Positions 8,736 to 17,696 of a DNA stretch of 64,000 bases are shown here, piece by piece. This DNA is from Micromonospora yangpuensis. GTDB lineage: Bacteria > Actinomycetota > Actinomycetes > Mycobacteriales > Micromonosporaceae. The first letter of the stretch is position 1, and each line of letters starts with the position of its first letter. A model generated the notes under the pieces. The model ran no database searches and was not told where the DNA came from. It worked only from the letters and a program-made list of their open reading frames with translations. The translations under genes were made by a program, and so were the position numbers. The DNA is taken from positions 2,418,001 to 2,482,000 of the forward strand of contig NZ_FMIA01000002.1 of the NCBI RefSeq assembly GCF_900091615.1, read 5' to 3'.

Positions 8736-9193
8736 CCCGGGAATCCACCGTCGGCGGTCCGCCAACCGGCGGGCTGCCGGCGAACCCGTACAATCCCCTG
8801 GCCTGGATCATCGGGGAGCCGGTGATCGGCGCCGGGACGTGGATCGGCGCGTTCACCGTCATCGACGGCTCCGGTGGGCTCACCATCGGCGCCGGCTGTG
8901 ACATCAGTTGCGGCGCGCAGATCTACACCCACTCCACGGCCCGGCGGTGTGTCTCCGGCCGGGCGTACCCCTCGGTCGACCGGGCGCCGGTGTCGATCGG
9001 CGACCGCGTCTTCATCGGCGCGAACGCCACCGTGATGATGGGCGTCACCGTGGGTGACGGTGCGGTCGTCGGCGCCGGGGCCGTGGTCACCCGGGACGTG
9101 CCGGCGGGCGCGGTCGTGGCCGGGGTGCCGGCCCGGGTCGTCTCCACCGTCGAGACCGACGGCGGCGACGTCCGGTTCGTACCCGTGTCGTAG
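8732..9193 (+). CDS. Left-handed beta-helix (hexapeptide repeat) acyltransferase
   Basis: 153 residues of imperfect hexapeptides ([47 protein letters not shown]) followed by [27 protein letters not shown], the typical end of the coil. Family members acetylate sugars, often the amine made by a DegT aminotransferase. The GTG start overlaps the epimerase stop codon by four bases. Likely product is the N-acetylated form of the amino sugar made by 6637-7776 and 7803-8735; inference from context. Confidence 0.88.
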   Translation: MTRESTVGGPPTGGLPANPYNPLAWIIGEPVIGAGTWIGAFTVIDGSGGLTIGAGCDISCGAQIYTHSTARRCVSGRAYPSVDRAPVSIGDRVFIGANATVMMGVTVGDGAVVGAGAVVTRDVPAGAVVAGVPARVVSTVETDGGDVRFVPVS

Positions 9194-9212
9194 AGCTAGG
9201 AGTACCCCTCCC

Positions 9213-10400
9213 GTGCGTATCGCAGTGGTCAACAACTTCTTCCCGCCACGCGCGGGGGGAAGCTCACACCTGTCCGAGTCGTTGGCCCGGGGCTACGCCG
9301 CCGCCGGGCACGAGGTGCTGGTGCTCACCGCCGCCTACCAGGACGCACCGGCGGTCGAGGAACGCGACGGCCTGCGGATCGTCCGGTTGCCGGCGTTCAT
9401 GTTGCCGCAGACCCGGCTGGCGGTGAGTTTCGACATCTCGTTCACCACCCGGCCGAGTGTGCTGCGTCGGGTCCGTCGGCTGCTCGACGACTTCCGGCCC
9501 GACGTCATCCACCAGCACGGTCAGTTCTTCGACCTGACCTGGGTGACCTCGCTCTACGCCCGCAAGCGCGGGGTGCCGGTCCTGCTGTCGGTGCACACCC
9601 GGTTGGAGAATCCGGCGGCCCGCTACGCGAAGGTGTTCCGGGGGCTGGACGCCACCATGGTCAAGCCGTTCATGTGGCGCTCCCGGCCCCGGGTGGTGGT
9701 GATGGACGTGCTCATGCAGGAGTACATCGAGTCCCGTTACCGGGGCGCGTACGCCGGGCTGGCGCCGATCCCGGTCGGGGTCGACCCGGACTGGGTGCTC
9801 GGTGGCAACGGTCAGCGGGTCCGGGACCGGCACGACCTGGGTGCCTCGCCGGTGATCCTCTCGGTGGGGCACGTGATCCCGCTGCGCGACCGGGTCGCCC
9901 TGGTGGAGGCCCTACCCGAGGTGCTCGCCGCCGTCCCCGACGCCAAGCTGTTGATCTGCGGACAGGTCTACTACGACGTGTTCGCGCAGCGGGCCCGCGC
10001 CCTCGGGGTGGAGCACGCCGTCATCGCCGCCGGCAAGGTAGCCAAGAGCGAGATTCCCGACTACCTGGCCGCGGCCACCGTCGAGTCCCACGAGCAGGGC
10101 ATCGGCCTGGGCACGGCCACCCTGGAGGCGATGGCCGCCGGGGTACCGGTGGTGGCACCGGCCCGGCCGGACAACTTCCCCGGTGTCGAGCTGGTCGACG
10201 GCGAGAACGTGCTGCTCTGCCCACCCGGTGACGGCCACGGGCTGGCGGCCCGGCTGGTCCGCGCGCTCACCGATCCCGCCCTGGCCAAGCAGGTGGGCGT
10301 CAACGGTCAGGCGCTCATCCGGGCCCACTTCAGCCTGGAGCGGGTGCTCCAGCGGCACCTCGCGGTGCTCACCGAGATGGCGGCGGCCCGAGTGCGCTGA
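9213..10400 (+). CDS. Glycosyltransferase family 4 protein
   Basis: 395 residues from GTG 9213 (AGGAG ten bases upstream). The N-terminal domain starts VRIAVVNNFFPPRAGGSSHL, typical of GT-B enzymes. The C-terminal donor domain holds ILSVGHVIPLRDRVALVEALPEV-like sequence, ESHEQGIGLGTATLEAMAAGVPVV and a Glu-x7-Glu motif. It should transfer a sugar from a nucleotide donor to a lipid-linked acceptor at the inner membrane face. Last gene of the 6.6-10.4 kb operon; a strong terminator hairpin follows 16 bp after its stop codon. Confidence 0.9.
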   Translation: MRIAVVNNFFPPRAGGSSHLSESLARGYAAAGHEVLVLTAAYQDAPAVEERDGLRIVRLPAFMLPQTRLAVSFDISFTTRPSVLRRVRRLLDDFRPDVIHQHGQFFDLTWVTSLYARKRGVPVLLSVHTRLENPAARYAKVFRGLDATMVKPFMWRSRPRVVVMDVLMQEYIESRYRGAYAGLAPIPVGVDPDWVLGGNGQRVRDRHDLGASPVILSVGHVIPLRDRVALVEALPEVLAAVPDAKLLICGQVYYDVFAQRARALGVEHAVIAAGKVAKSEIPDYLAAATVESHEQGIGLGTATLEAMAAGVPVVAPARPDNFPGVELVDGENVLLCPPGDGHGLAARLVRALTDPALAKQVGVNGQALIRAHFSLERVLQRHLAVLTEMAAARVR

Positions 10401-10415
10401 CCCTCCGACGACTCC

Positions 10416-10445
10416 CGATGGCCCCGGTTCCCACCGGGGCCATCG
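10416..10445 (+). terminator. Perfect 13-bp terminator hairpin
   Basis: CGATGGCCCCGGT (10416-10428), loop TCCC, exact complement (10433-10445). It sits directly after the glycosyltransferase stop codon and separates this operon from the ACP-lux-like operon. A TAGCGT at 10496-10501 could be the -10 of the next unit, with no clear -35. Confidence 0.8.
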
Positions 10446-10548
10446 TCGTCTCCGGCTGCTCGTTCGCCGTTCACCCCCCGGACAGTCGCGCGCCGTAGCG
10501 TGGCCCGGCGATCCAGCTGAGCCGACGAGCAACGGAGAAGCCCTCACC

Positions 10549-10788
10549 ATGACCCGCACCGACCGGCTGCGTGCCGTCTTCGTCGACGCCCTCGAACTGC
10601 CGGAGGGCACCGACGTCGAGAACCTCAAGTACCGCGACATCGAGCAGTGGGACTCCCTCGGGCACATGACCCTGGTCGCCGCGATCGAGGACGAGTTCGG
10701 TGTCCAGTTGGAGACCGACCAGGTCATCGACCTGAGCAGCTTCAAGGTCGCGCTGGACCTGCTGCGGGGTCTCGGCGTCGATGAGTGA
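10549..10788 (+). CDS. Acyl carrier protein
   Basis: 79 residues from ATG 10549 (GGAGAAG upstream). The phosphopantetheine site is IEQWDSLGHM with the attachment serine at residue 36, followed by the acidic helix IEDEFGVQLETDQV. It carries an acyl or amino-acid-like group as a thioester. It is the first gene of a five-gene block whose members overlap by 8, 4, 4 and 4 bases, so its partner enzymes are probably the FabG-like reductase, ligase, LuxE and LuxC behind it rather than general fatty acid synthesis. Confidence 0.93.
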   Translation: MTRTDRLRAVFVDALELPEGTDVENLKYRDIEQWDSLGHMTLVAAIEDEFGVQLETDQVIDLSSFKVALDLLRGLGVDE

Positions 10789-11536
10789 GCTGGCCGGCCG
10801 GGTCGCGTTGGTGACCGGCGGCACCCGGGGGATCGGGCTGGCCACCGCCCGGGCGTTGGCCGAGGCGGGCGCGACGGTGGTGCTCACCGGCCGCGACGCC
10901 GCCCGCGCCGAGGCGGTCGCCAAGGAGTTCGGCGGCCACGGTCTCGGCCTCGACGTCGGCGACTTCGACGCCGTCGGCGCGGTGGTCCGGCAGGTCACCG
11001 CCGACCACGGTGGCCTGGACGTGCTGGTCGCCAACGCCGGGATCATGGAGAACGGGCTGCTCGGCATGCTGCGCGCCGACGCGGTCCGGCGCACCCTGGA
11101 GGTCAACGTCGCCGGTACGGTCGCCGCCGTCCAGGCCGCCGGCCGCGCGATGGCCCGAAAACGGCAGGCGGCCGACGGTACGCCCCGCCGGGGCGGTGCC
11201 ATCGTGGTGCTGGCCTCGGTGGTCGGCACCCACGGCGCGGCCGGCCAGTCGGTCTACGCCGCGTCCAAGGCGGCCCTGGTCGCGTTGGCCCGCTCGGCGG
11301 CCAAGGAGCTGGGACCCCGGGGCATCCGGGTCAACGCGGTGGCCCCCGGCGTGATCCGTACCGACCTCACCGCGTCCCTGCCGGCCGAGGTGCTCGACGG
11401 GCAGGCCGCCGCCGCGGCGCTGGGCCGGCTGGGCGAGCCCGCCGAGGTCGCCGAGGTGATCCGCTTCCTGGTCGGCGACGGGGCCCGGTACGTCACCGGC
11501 CAGGTGCTCGGGGTCGACGGCGGGCTGGTGCCATGA
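10781..11536 (+). CDS. FabG-like short-chain dehydrogenase/reductase
   Basis: 251 residues, classical SDR: TGGTRGIGLA (residues 11-20, NADP binding), NAGIMENG, catalytic SVYAASKAALVALARSAAKE (Tyr and Lys near 157-161) and a C-terminal YVTGQVLGVDGG like FabG. It would reduce a 3-oxoacyl-ACP to the 3-hydroxy form. Its ATG lies inside the last codons of the ACP gene (8-bp overlap), which strongly suggests that ACP-bound substrate is what it sees. It overlaps the ligase gene by ATGA. Confidence 0.92.
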   Translation: MSELAGRVALVTGGTRGIGLATARALAEAGATVVLTGRDAARAEAVAKEFGGHGLGLDVGDFDAVGAVVRQVTADHGGLDVLVANAGIMENGLLGMLRADAVRRTLEVNVAGTVAAVQAAGRAMARKRQAADGTPRRGGAIVVLASVVGTHGAAGQSVYAASKAALVALARSAAKELGPRGIRVNAVAPGVIRTDLTASLPAEVLDGQAAAAALGRLGEPAEVAEVIRFLVGDGARYVTGQVLGVDGGLVP

Positions 11537-12954
11537 GGCTGGTCGCCGCGTCGGCCCGGCTGATCGACGCCGCCTCCGGCGCCACCCTCGGCGGCGACGA
11601 GCTGGCCGACCGGTTGGCCGGGGTGGCCGCCGCCTACGCCGCGTTGCCGCCCGGGGTGGTCTTCGCCCGCAGCGGCCTCACCGTCGACTCGGTGCTGCGC
11701 TACGCCGGCGCGGTCGACGCCGCCCGCCCGGTCGCCCTGCTCGACCCGGCGCTGGACCCGGCCGTGTTTGCCGACTTCGTCGTCCGCTTCGAGCCGGTCG
11801 CGGTGGTCGGGCTGGCCGAGGGGGGCGCCGGTGCCGGGACCGGGGAGCGCCCCAAGGGGTACCGGGAGGTCACCGACGCGGTGCTCGGCCCGATCTGGGT
11901 ACGCGAGAGCGCCCCGGTCACCGGCTGCCATCCCGATCTCGCCGTCCTGCTGGCCACCTCCGGCTCGACCGGGGACCCGAAGTTCGTCCGGCTCTCCCGG
12001 ACCGCCGTGCTGGCCAACGCCGCCGCCATCGGCACGGCGCTCGACCTGGGCCCGGACGAGATCGCACCGACCAACCTGCCGCTGTACTACAGCTTCGGCC
12101 TGTCGGTGCTCAACAGTCACCTGGCCGCCGGCGCGGCCGTGCTGGTGGTCGACGGCGGGGTGCTGGCCCGGGAGTTCTGGCAGGCCGTGGCGACGCACGG
12201 GGCGACCTCGCTGGCCGGGGTGCCCTACCACTACGAGATGCTGCACCGGATCCGGTGGAGTCCGGTGACGTACCCGTCGGTGCGGACCCTGACCCAGGCC
12301 GGCGGCCGGCTGCGCGACGAGCTGGTCCTGGCCTTCCACGAGCGGATCACCGCCACCGGCGGGCGGTTCCACGTGATGTGGGGCTGCACCGAGGCGGCAC
12401 CCCGGATGAGCACCCTGCCGGCCGACGCGCTGCCCGCCCGGGTCGGCTCGGTCGGCCCCGCCCTGGCCGGCGGCTCGTTCACCGTGCGCACCGCCGACGG
12501 CACCGAGACGACCACTCCCGGCGTGGACGGCGAGCTGGTCTACCGTGGACCGAACGTCATGCTGGGCTACGCCGAACACGCCGCCGACCTGGCTCGGGGC
12601 GACGAGAACGGCGGGGTGCTGCGCACCGGTGACCTCGGGCACCTCGACGCCGACGGCTTCGTCTGGCTGCGGGGCCGGCTGGCCCGGTTCGGCAAGGTCT
12701 TCGGCGTCCGGGTCAACCTGCACGACATCGAGGAGCTGGTCGCCGACCGCGGGCCGCTGGTCGCGGTCTCCGGCCCGGACCGGGTGGTGCTCTTCGTCGA
12801 GGGCATCGACGCCGACGGGGCCCGGAGCATCGCCGGACGGCTGGCCGAGCGGCTGCGGACGCACCGCAGCGGGTTCGACGTCCGTGCCGTCGACCACCTG
12901 CCCCAGCTGCCCAACGGCAAGATCGACTATCGAGCGCTGGAGGCGCGGGTATGA
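11533..12954 (+). CDS. AMP-forming acyl ligase (ANL superfamily)
   Basis: 473 residues. The P-loop LLATSGSTGDPKFV is near residue 138, MWGCTEAAPRMS in the middle, then GELVYRGPNVMLGYAEH, RTGDLGHLDADGF and the C-terminal LPNGKIDYRALE with the adenylating lysine near residue 461. It activates a carboxylic acid as an acyl-adenylate and passes it to a thiol, here most likely the ACP encoded two genes upstream. It is shorter than typical acyl-CoA synthetases (~500-550), lacking part of the N-terminal region. ATGA overlaps at both ends place it firmly in the operon. Confidence 0.88.
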   Translation: MRLVAASARLIDAASGATLGGDELADRLAGVAAAYAALPPGVVFARSGLTVDSVLRYAGAVDAARPVALLDPALDPAVFADFVVRFEPVAVVGLAEGGAGAGTGERPKGYREVTDAVLGPIWVRESAPVTGCHPDLAVLLATSGSTGDPKFVRLSRTAVLANAAAIGTALDLGPDEIAPTNLPLYYSFGLSVLNSHLAAGAAVLVVDGGVLAREFWQAVATHGATSLAGVPYHYEMLHRIRWSPVTYPSVRTLTQAGGRLRDELVLAFHERITATGGRFHVMWGCTEAAPRMSTLPADALPARVGSVGPALAGGSFTVRTADGTETTTPGVDGELVYRGPNVMLGYAEHAADLARGDENGGVLRTGDLGHLDADGFVWLRGRLARFGKVFGVRVNLHDIEELVADRGPLVAVSGPDRVVLFVEGIDADGARSIAGRLAERLRTHRSGFDVRAVDHLPQLPNGKIDYRALEARV

Positions 12955-13997
12955 CGCTGTTCACCCTGCCGCAGGCCGACCGGGAGGCGCGGCTGCTCCC
13001 GGAGCTGGTCGAGCTCACCGAGCACCACCGCGCCCACAGCCCGGAGTACGCCCGGCTGCTGGCCGCCCTGGGACACCCGCCGGGCCGACGCTACGACCGG
13101 GTCGCCGACCTACCCTGGCTGCCGGTCCGGCTGTTCAAGCACCACCTGCTCAAGAGCATTCCCGACGACGAGGTGTTCAAGGTGCTCACCTCCTCGGGCA
13201 CCAGTGGCGAGGTCAGCCGGATCCACCTCGACAAGGACGCCGCGTCGGTGCAGCAGCGGATGCTCAGCGCCACCATGCGGACCGTGATCGGGGCGCAGCG
13301 ACTGCCGATGCTGCTGGTCGACACCCGGGCGCTCTTCGCCAACCGGCGCTCCTTCTCCGCCCGGGGCGCGGGAGTGCTGGGCATGATGAACTTCGGCCGT
13401 CAGCACACCTTCGTCCTCGACGAGCAGGACCAGCCGGACCTGGCCGCGGTCCGGGCCTTCCTCGACAGGCACGGCGACCAACCGTTCCTGATCTTCGGTT
13501 TCACCTTCATGACCTGGCTCTACCTCTACGAACTGGCCAAGGAACACCGGCTCGACCTGAGCAACGGCATCCTGATCCACAGTGGTGGCTGGAAGAAGCT
13601 GGCCGACCGGGCGGTCGACAACGCCGAGTTCCGCCGTCGGTTCACCGCCGACACCGGGCTGAGCCGGATCCACAACTTCTACGGCATGGTCGAGCAGATC
13701 GGGTTGACCTTCCTGGAGGGCCCGGACGGCGGCGGACTCTACTGCCCGGACTTCTCCGACGTCATCGTCCGGGACCCGCAGACCTGGCAGGAGGTGCCGG
13801 TCGGCACCCCCGGCGTGGTGCAGGTGATCAGCACCCTGCCCCGGTCGTACCCGGGTCACCTGCTGCTCACCGAGGACCGGGCGGTGGTGCACGGCGTCGA
13901 CGACGGGGTGTGGCCGGGCAAGCGGTTCGAGATCCTGGGCCGGCTGCCGCGCGCCGAGGCCCGCGGTTGCAGCGACACCTTCGCGGCGGCGGCATGA
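12951..13997 (+). CDS. luxE: Acyl-protein synthetase, LuxE family
   Basis: 348 residues, close to the 370 of luminous-bacteria LuxE. The adenylate-forming signature appears as KVLTSSGTSGEVSRIHLD near residue 80 and HNFYGMVEQIGLTFLEG in the middle. The end reads EARGCSDTFAA; Cys340 corresponds to the near-C-terminal cysteine that carries the acyl group in LuxE. Known role: takes an acyl group, holds it as a thioester and hands it to LuxC for reduction. Next gene is LuxC with a 4-bp overlap. No luciferase (LuxAB) and no LuxD thioesterase occur in the window. Confidence 0.92.
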   Translation: MTLFTLPQADREARLLPELVELTEHHRAHSPEYARLLAALGHPPGRRYDRVADLPWLPVRLFKHHLLKSIPDDEVFKVLTSSGTSGEVSRIHLDKDAASVQQRMLSATMRTVIGAQRLPMLLVDTRALFANRRSFSARGAGVLGMMNFGRQHTFVLDEQDQPDLAAVRAFLDRHGDQPFLIFGFTFMTWLYLYELAKEHRLDLSNGILIHSGGWKKLADRAVDNAEFRRRFTADTGLSRIHNFYGMVEQIGLTFLEGPDGGGLYCPDFSDVIVRDPQTWQEVPVGTPGVVQVISTLPRSYPGHLLLTEDRAVVHGVDDGVWPGKRFEILGRLPRAEARGCSDTFAAAA

Positions 13998-15268
13998 GCA
14001 CGGTGACCGGCGGCAGCCGGGAGGCCGTGGTCGAGCCGGCGGTGACCGGACGATTCCCGGCCGGCGGCCGGACCACCGTCGCCGACCTGCTGACCGGGCT
14101 ACGGGCGACGCCTGTCGACGGGCCGCTGACCGTCGGCGACGAGCGGGTGGTCGAGTTCCTGGTGGCCTTCGCCCGCCGGCTGCTGCGGCCGGCGGTGGCC
14201 CGCCGGCACCCGGAACTGGCCTCCCTCGGCTTCTTCCTGCGCCGGGGCGAGATCGGCCGGGCGCTCACCGCCGTCGGCGACGAGCCCGGTCGACTGCGGT
14301 TCCCGCGCGGACTGGTCTTCCACGTGCCGCCGGCCAACGTCGACACCATCTTCGTCTACTCGTGGGCGCTGGCGGCGCTGGCCGGCAACGCCAACGTGGT
14401 ACGGATCTCCTCCCGGTCGGCCGGCGCGGCAGACGCCGTCCTGGACGCGCTGAACGACACCCTGACCGAGGCGCACCCGGCGCTGCGGCAGACCCAGCGG
14501 ATGGTGACCTACGGGCGGGACGACGCCGTGACCGCCGCCCTGTCGGCCGCCGCGGACCTGCGGGTGATCTGGGGTGGCGACCGCTCGGTCACCGAGATCC
14601 GCCGGCACCCGCTCGCCCCGCACGCCCGGGACGTCACCTTCCCGGACCGGTCGTCGTTCAGCGTGATCAGCGTCGCCGGCTGGCTGGCCGCCACCGAGGC
14701 CGACCGCGACGGCGCGGCGTTGGGCCTGTACAACGACGCGTACTGGTTCGACCAGGCCGCCTGTGCCTCGCCCCGGGCGGTCTACTGGGTAGGCGACCCG
14801 GCCGACAGCGACACCGCCCGGGCCGACCTGCTCACCCGGCTGCGCAGGGTGCTGGACGCCCGACGCCCGGAGATCGACGCCGCGATGGCGGTGGAGAAAC
14901 GGGTGGCCACCTACGGGTTGGCGATCACCGGCGCCGCGACCGGTGTCCGGTTCCACGGCAACGACCTGGCCACGGTGGAGCTCGCCGACCCCGGTGACCT
15001 GCCGCGCCGCTGGCTCGGCGTCGGCACCTTCCCGCAGGCCCGGGTCGACGCGCTGGCCGACCTCGCCCCGGTGGTGGTCCGGCGGGACCAGACCGTCACC
15101 CACTTCGGCTTCGACGCGGCGGAGTTGACCGCCTTCGCCCGTACCGTCGCCGGCCGGGGGATCGACCGGCTGGTGCCCATCGGTGCCGCGTTGACCTTCG
15201 CCGCGACCTGGGACGGCTACGACCTGATGCGGGAGTTCACCAGGCTCACCACGCTCACCACCGGCTGA
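13994..15268 (+). CDS. luxC: Acyl-CoA/acyl-protein reductase, LuxC family
   Basis: 424 residues from ATG 13994, overlapping the luxE stop codon by four bases. It is an aldehyde-dehydrogenase-like NADPH enzyme: FHVPPANVDTIFVYSWA, GGDRSVTEIRRHPLAP and the catalytic region WFDQAACASPRAVYWVG with the expected nucleophile at about Cys257. It reduces an acyl thioester on LuxE to an aldehyde. Last gene of the operon; the next gene is convergent. Without luciferase the aldehyde, or an alcohol or amine made from it, must serve another use, perhaps decoration of a surface glycan or lipid (inference). Confidence 0.92.
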   Translation: MSTVTGGSREAVVEPAVTGRFPAGGRTTVADLLTGLRATPVDGPLTVGDERVVEFLVAFARRLLRPAVARRHPELASLGFFLRRGEIGRALTAVGDEPGRLRFPRGLVFHVPPANVDTIFVYSWALAALAGNANVVRISSRSAGAADAVLDALNDTLTEAHPALRQTQRMVTYGRDDAVTAALSAAADLRVIWGGDRSVTEIRRHPLAPHARDVTFPDRSSFSVISVAGWLAATEADRDGAALGLYNDAYWFDQAACASPRAVYWVGDPADSDTARADLLTRLRRVLDARRPEIDAAMAVEKRVATYGLAITGAATGVRFHGNDLATVELADPGDLPRRWLGVGTFPQARVDALADLAPVVVRRDQTVTHFGFDAAELTAFARTVAGRGIDRLVPIGAALTFAATWDGYDLMREFTRLTTLTTG

Positions 15269-15328
15269 GCGGTCGCCCGGTACCGGCGTCGCCGCCGGGT
15301 GGGTCTGCGGTGCCGGCGGGCGGCCGGG

Positions 15329-16393
15329 TCAGGCGTTCGTGGTCGGCGAGGTGGCGACCACGTCGGGCGTGCTGCCGCGCAGTTGCCGCAGCCCGGAGAG
15401 GGCGGCGATGCCGGCGGCGAGCACGTCGGCGATGGTGAAGATCAGCCGGGAGGCCAGGGCGATGCCCATCGCCGCGCCCACCCCGCCGTGGTCGAGCAGG
15501 AACGGGGCCAGGGCGGCGACCAGCACCGCTTCCCGGACGCCGAGCCCGGAGGGGGAGAGGAAGGCGAACATGCCGACCGTCATCGCGATCGCGAACGCGC
15601 CCACCGACCGCAGCAGCCCCTCGAAGCCCGGCGCGGCCTGCGCGTTGGCCAGCAGCCAGAGGTGCACCCCGAACAGGCTGTAGCCCAGCGCGCTCCAGCC
15701 GATCACCCGGAGCACCCCCGGCCAGGTCAACCGGTGGGTCAGCGGTGGCCGGCGGAGCAGTCGCAGGGCGAGCTGCACCAGCGCGGTCAGCACCCGGGGC
15801 ACCGCACAGAGCAGGGCGATCGGGAAGAGCACCGCCACGATCCAGAGCGCCACCCGCACCGAGTCGGCGTACGTCGAGTCGGAGCCGACCGCCTCCCGCA
15901 GCGACGGCAGCCCCACCACGCCGAGGCCGAGCGCGGCGGTCACCCCGAGCCCGAGCGCGATCAGCGAGGCCAGGAACGCCCGGGGCCGGGGCAGCCCGGC
16001 GCGTCGGCTCAGCTCGATCTGCAACACGTACGCCCAGACGCTGCCCGGGATGTACTTGCCGAGCTGACCCACCAGGCAGATCCGCAGGGCCGCGCCGACG
16101 GAGACCCGGTGCTCCAGATCGGCCACCGCGGCCCGCCAGGCCATCGTGTTGGCCACCATGCCGAGCAGCGCGGCGAGCACCGACAGCGTCACCGACGACC
16201 AGGCCAGGCCGAGCCAGGTGGCCCGGACCTGGGGCCACTGGTCGACGACGCTCCAGGTCATCCCCGCCACGATGGCGACGATCACCACCACCCGTACGGC
16301 CACGTTGAGCCAGCGCCGCCGCCCACCGGCCGCCGCGGACGGATCCGTCTCCGGTGCCTCGTCGACCGTACGGCGGGCTGCGGTTTCTACCAC
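15329..16393 (-). CDS. UPF0104/lysylphosphatidylglycerol-synthase-TM family membrane protein
   Basis: 354 residues with about eight membrane segments. LVGQLGKYIPGSVWAYVLQ near residue 125 matches the family hallmark (GKYIPG), followed by SRRAGLPRPRAFLAS. Members are related to the flippase domain of MprF and to GlcT-like proteins, and are often found in polysaccharide loci, presumably moving or binding lipid-linked sugars. GTG at 16393 has GGAGG nine bases upstream. It is convergent with luxC and divergent from the WbpE-like aminotransferase. Exact role unknown. Confidence 0.85.
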   Translation of the reverse strand: MVETAARRTVDEAPETDPSAAAGGRRRWLNVAVRVVVIVAIVAGMTWSVVDQWPQVRATWLGLAWSSVTLSVLAALLGMVANTMAWRAAVADLEHRVSVGAALRICLVGQLGKYIPGSVWAYVLQIELSRRAGLPRPRAFLASLIALGLGVTAALGLGVVGLPSLREAVGSDSTYADSVRVALWIVAVLFPIALLCAVPRVLTALVQLALRLLRRPPLTHRLTWPGVLRVIGWSALGYSLFGVHLWLLANAQAAPGFEGLLRSVGAFAIAMTVGMFAFLSPSGLGVREAVLVAALAPFLLDHGGVGAAMGIALASRLIFTIADVLAAGIAALSGLRQLRGSTPDVVATSPTTNA

Positions 16394-16595
16394 GGGTTAG
16401 TGCCTCCGTGTCGCATTTCACCCGCTGTGTGGGGGTGGGAAGGACCAAGCAAGGGATCACCCTAGCCCAGCCATCGACCGCGCGCGTACCCACCGCACCC
16501 CGAGGTGTCCTGCGCGCGACGGCCCTGTTTCGTTCTGGATTCCGCCGCTGTTAACGTCCGTGGGTGCTGCCACCGGACCCCGAGGAGAGTCATCC

Positions 16596-17696
16596 GTGAT
16601 CCCGATATCCGTCGTCAAGCTCGACGAGGCGGCCGAAGAGCTGGCGGTCGAGGTGATCCGTTCCGGTCGGCTGGCCCAGGGCCCGATGGTGGCCCGGCTG
16701 GAGCAGGAGTTCGCCGCGCTGGTCGGTGCCGAGCACGCGGTGGCGGTCAACAACGGCACGACCGCGTTGGTCGCCGCCCTCGAGGTCTGTGACCTGCGCC
16801 CCGGTGACGAGGTGGTGACCAGCCCCTTCACCTTCGTCGCCACCCTCAACGCGATCCTCGAAGCGGGTGCCACCGCCCGCTTCGCCGACATCCGCGACGA
16901 CGACTTCTGCCTGGACCCCGAGGCGCTCGCCGCCGCCGTCGGCCCGCGTACCCGGGTCGTCCTGCCGGTGCACCTGTACGGCCAGCCGGCCGACATGGCG
17001 GCGATCGTGCCGGTCGTCCAGCGGCACGGGCTCGGCCTGGTCGAGGACACCGCCCAGTCGCTGGGTGCCACCGTCGACGGGCGCGGCGCGGGCAGTTTCG
17101 GTCTCGGCACGTTCTCCCTCTACGCCACCAAGAACCTCACCACGGGTGAGGGTGGGATGATCACCACCAACGACGCGACGCTCGCCGACCGGCTGCGGGT
17201 GCTGCGCAACCAGGGCATGCGCCAGCGCTACCAGTACGAGGTCGCCGGGCACAACTACCGGTTGACCGACCTGCAGGCGGCGCTCGGCATCCCCCAGCTG
17301 GCCGGTTACGGCGCGAACGTCAAGCGGCGCAAGGACAACGCCGCCCAGCTCTCCGCCGGCCTGGCCGACCTGCCCGGCCTGCGGCTGCCGACCGAGCGGC
17401 CGGGTCGCTCCCACGTCTGGCACCAGTACACCGTGCTGGTCACCGCCGACGCCGCGGTCTCCCGGGACGAGCTGGTCGCCAAGCTGACCGAGCAGGGGGT
17501 CGGCTGTGGCGTCTACTACCCCCGGACCGTCTACGACTACGACTGCTACCGGGAACACCCCCGGGTGGTCGCCGACCCGGCGCCGGTGGCCGAGCGGGTG
17601 GCCCGGCAGTGCCTGTCGCTGCCGGTGCACCACCACCTCACCGACGACGAGGTGCAGCGGGTGGTCGAGGCGGTCCGGACGGCGGTGGGCGGGTGA
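16596..17696 (+). CDS. DegT family aminotransferase, WbpE/WlbC-like
   Basis: 366 residues from GTG 16596 (GAGGAGAG six bases upstream). PLP-lysine motif FSLYATKNLTTGEGG and GHNYRLTDLQAALG are canonical. In the Wbp/Wlb pathway this enzyme aminates UDP-3-keto-GlcNAc-uronate. The following gene, coupled by GTGA, is a WbpB-like dehydrogenase, and a WbpD-like N-acetyltransferase is 5.3 kb downstream, so a UDP-2,3-diacetamido-2,3-dideoxyuronic acid is the likely product. The required UDP-GlcNAc 6-dehydrogenase is not in the window. A TAACGT at 16552-16557 may be the -10. Confidence 0.9.
   Translation: MIPISVVKLDEAAEELAVEVIRSGRLAQGPMVARLEQEFAALVGAEHAVAVNNGTTALVAALEVCDLRPGDEVVTSPFTFVATLNAILEAGATARFADIRDDDFCLDPEALAAAVGPRTRVVLPVHLYGQPADMAAIVPVVQRHGLGLVEDTAQSLGATVDGRGAGSFGLGTFSLYATKNLTTGEGGMITTNDATLADRLRVLRNQGMRQRYQYEVAGHNYRLTDLQAALGIPQLAGYGANVKRRKDNAAQLSAGLADLPGLRLPTERPGRSHVWHQYTVLVTADAAVSRDELVAKLTEQGVGCGVYYPRTVYDYDCYREHPRVVADPAPVAERVARQCLSLPVHHHLTDDEVQRVVEAVRTAVGG

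Noticed and set aside
10549..15268. Bioluminescence operon
   Set aside because: LuxC and LuxE are present, but no LuxA, LuxB, LuxD or LuxG is visible in the window.
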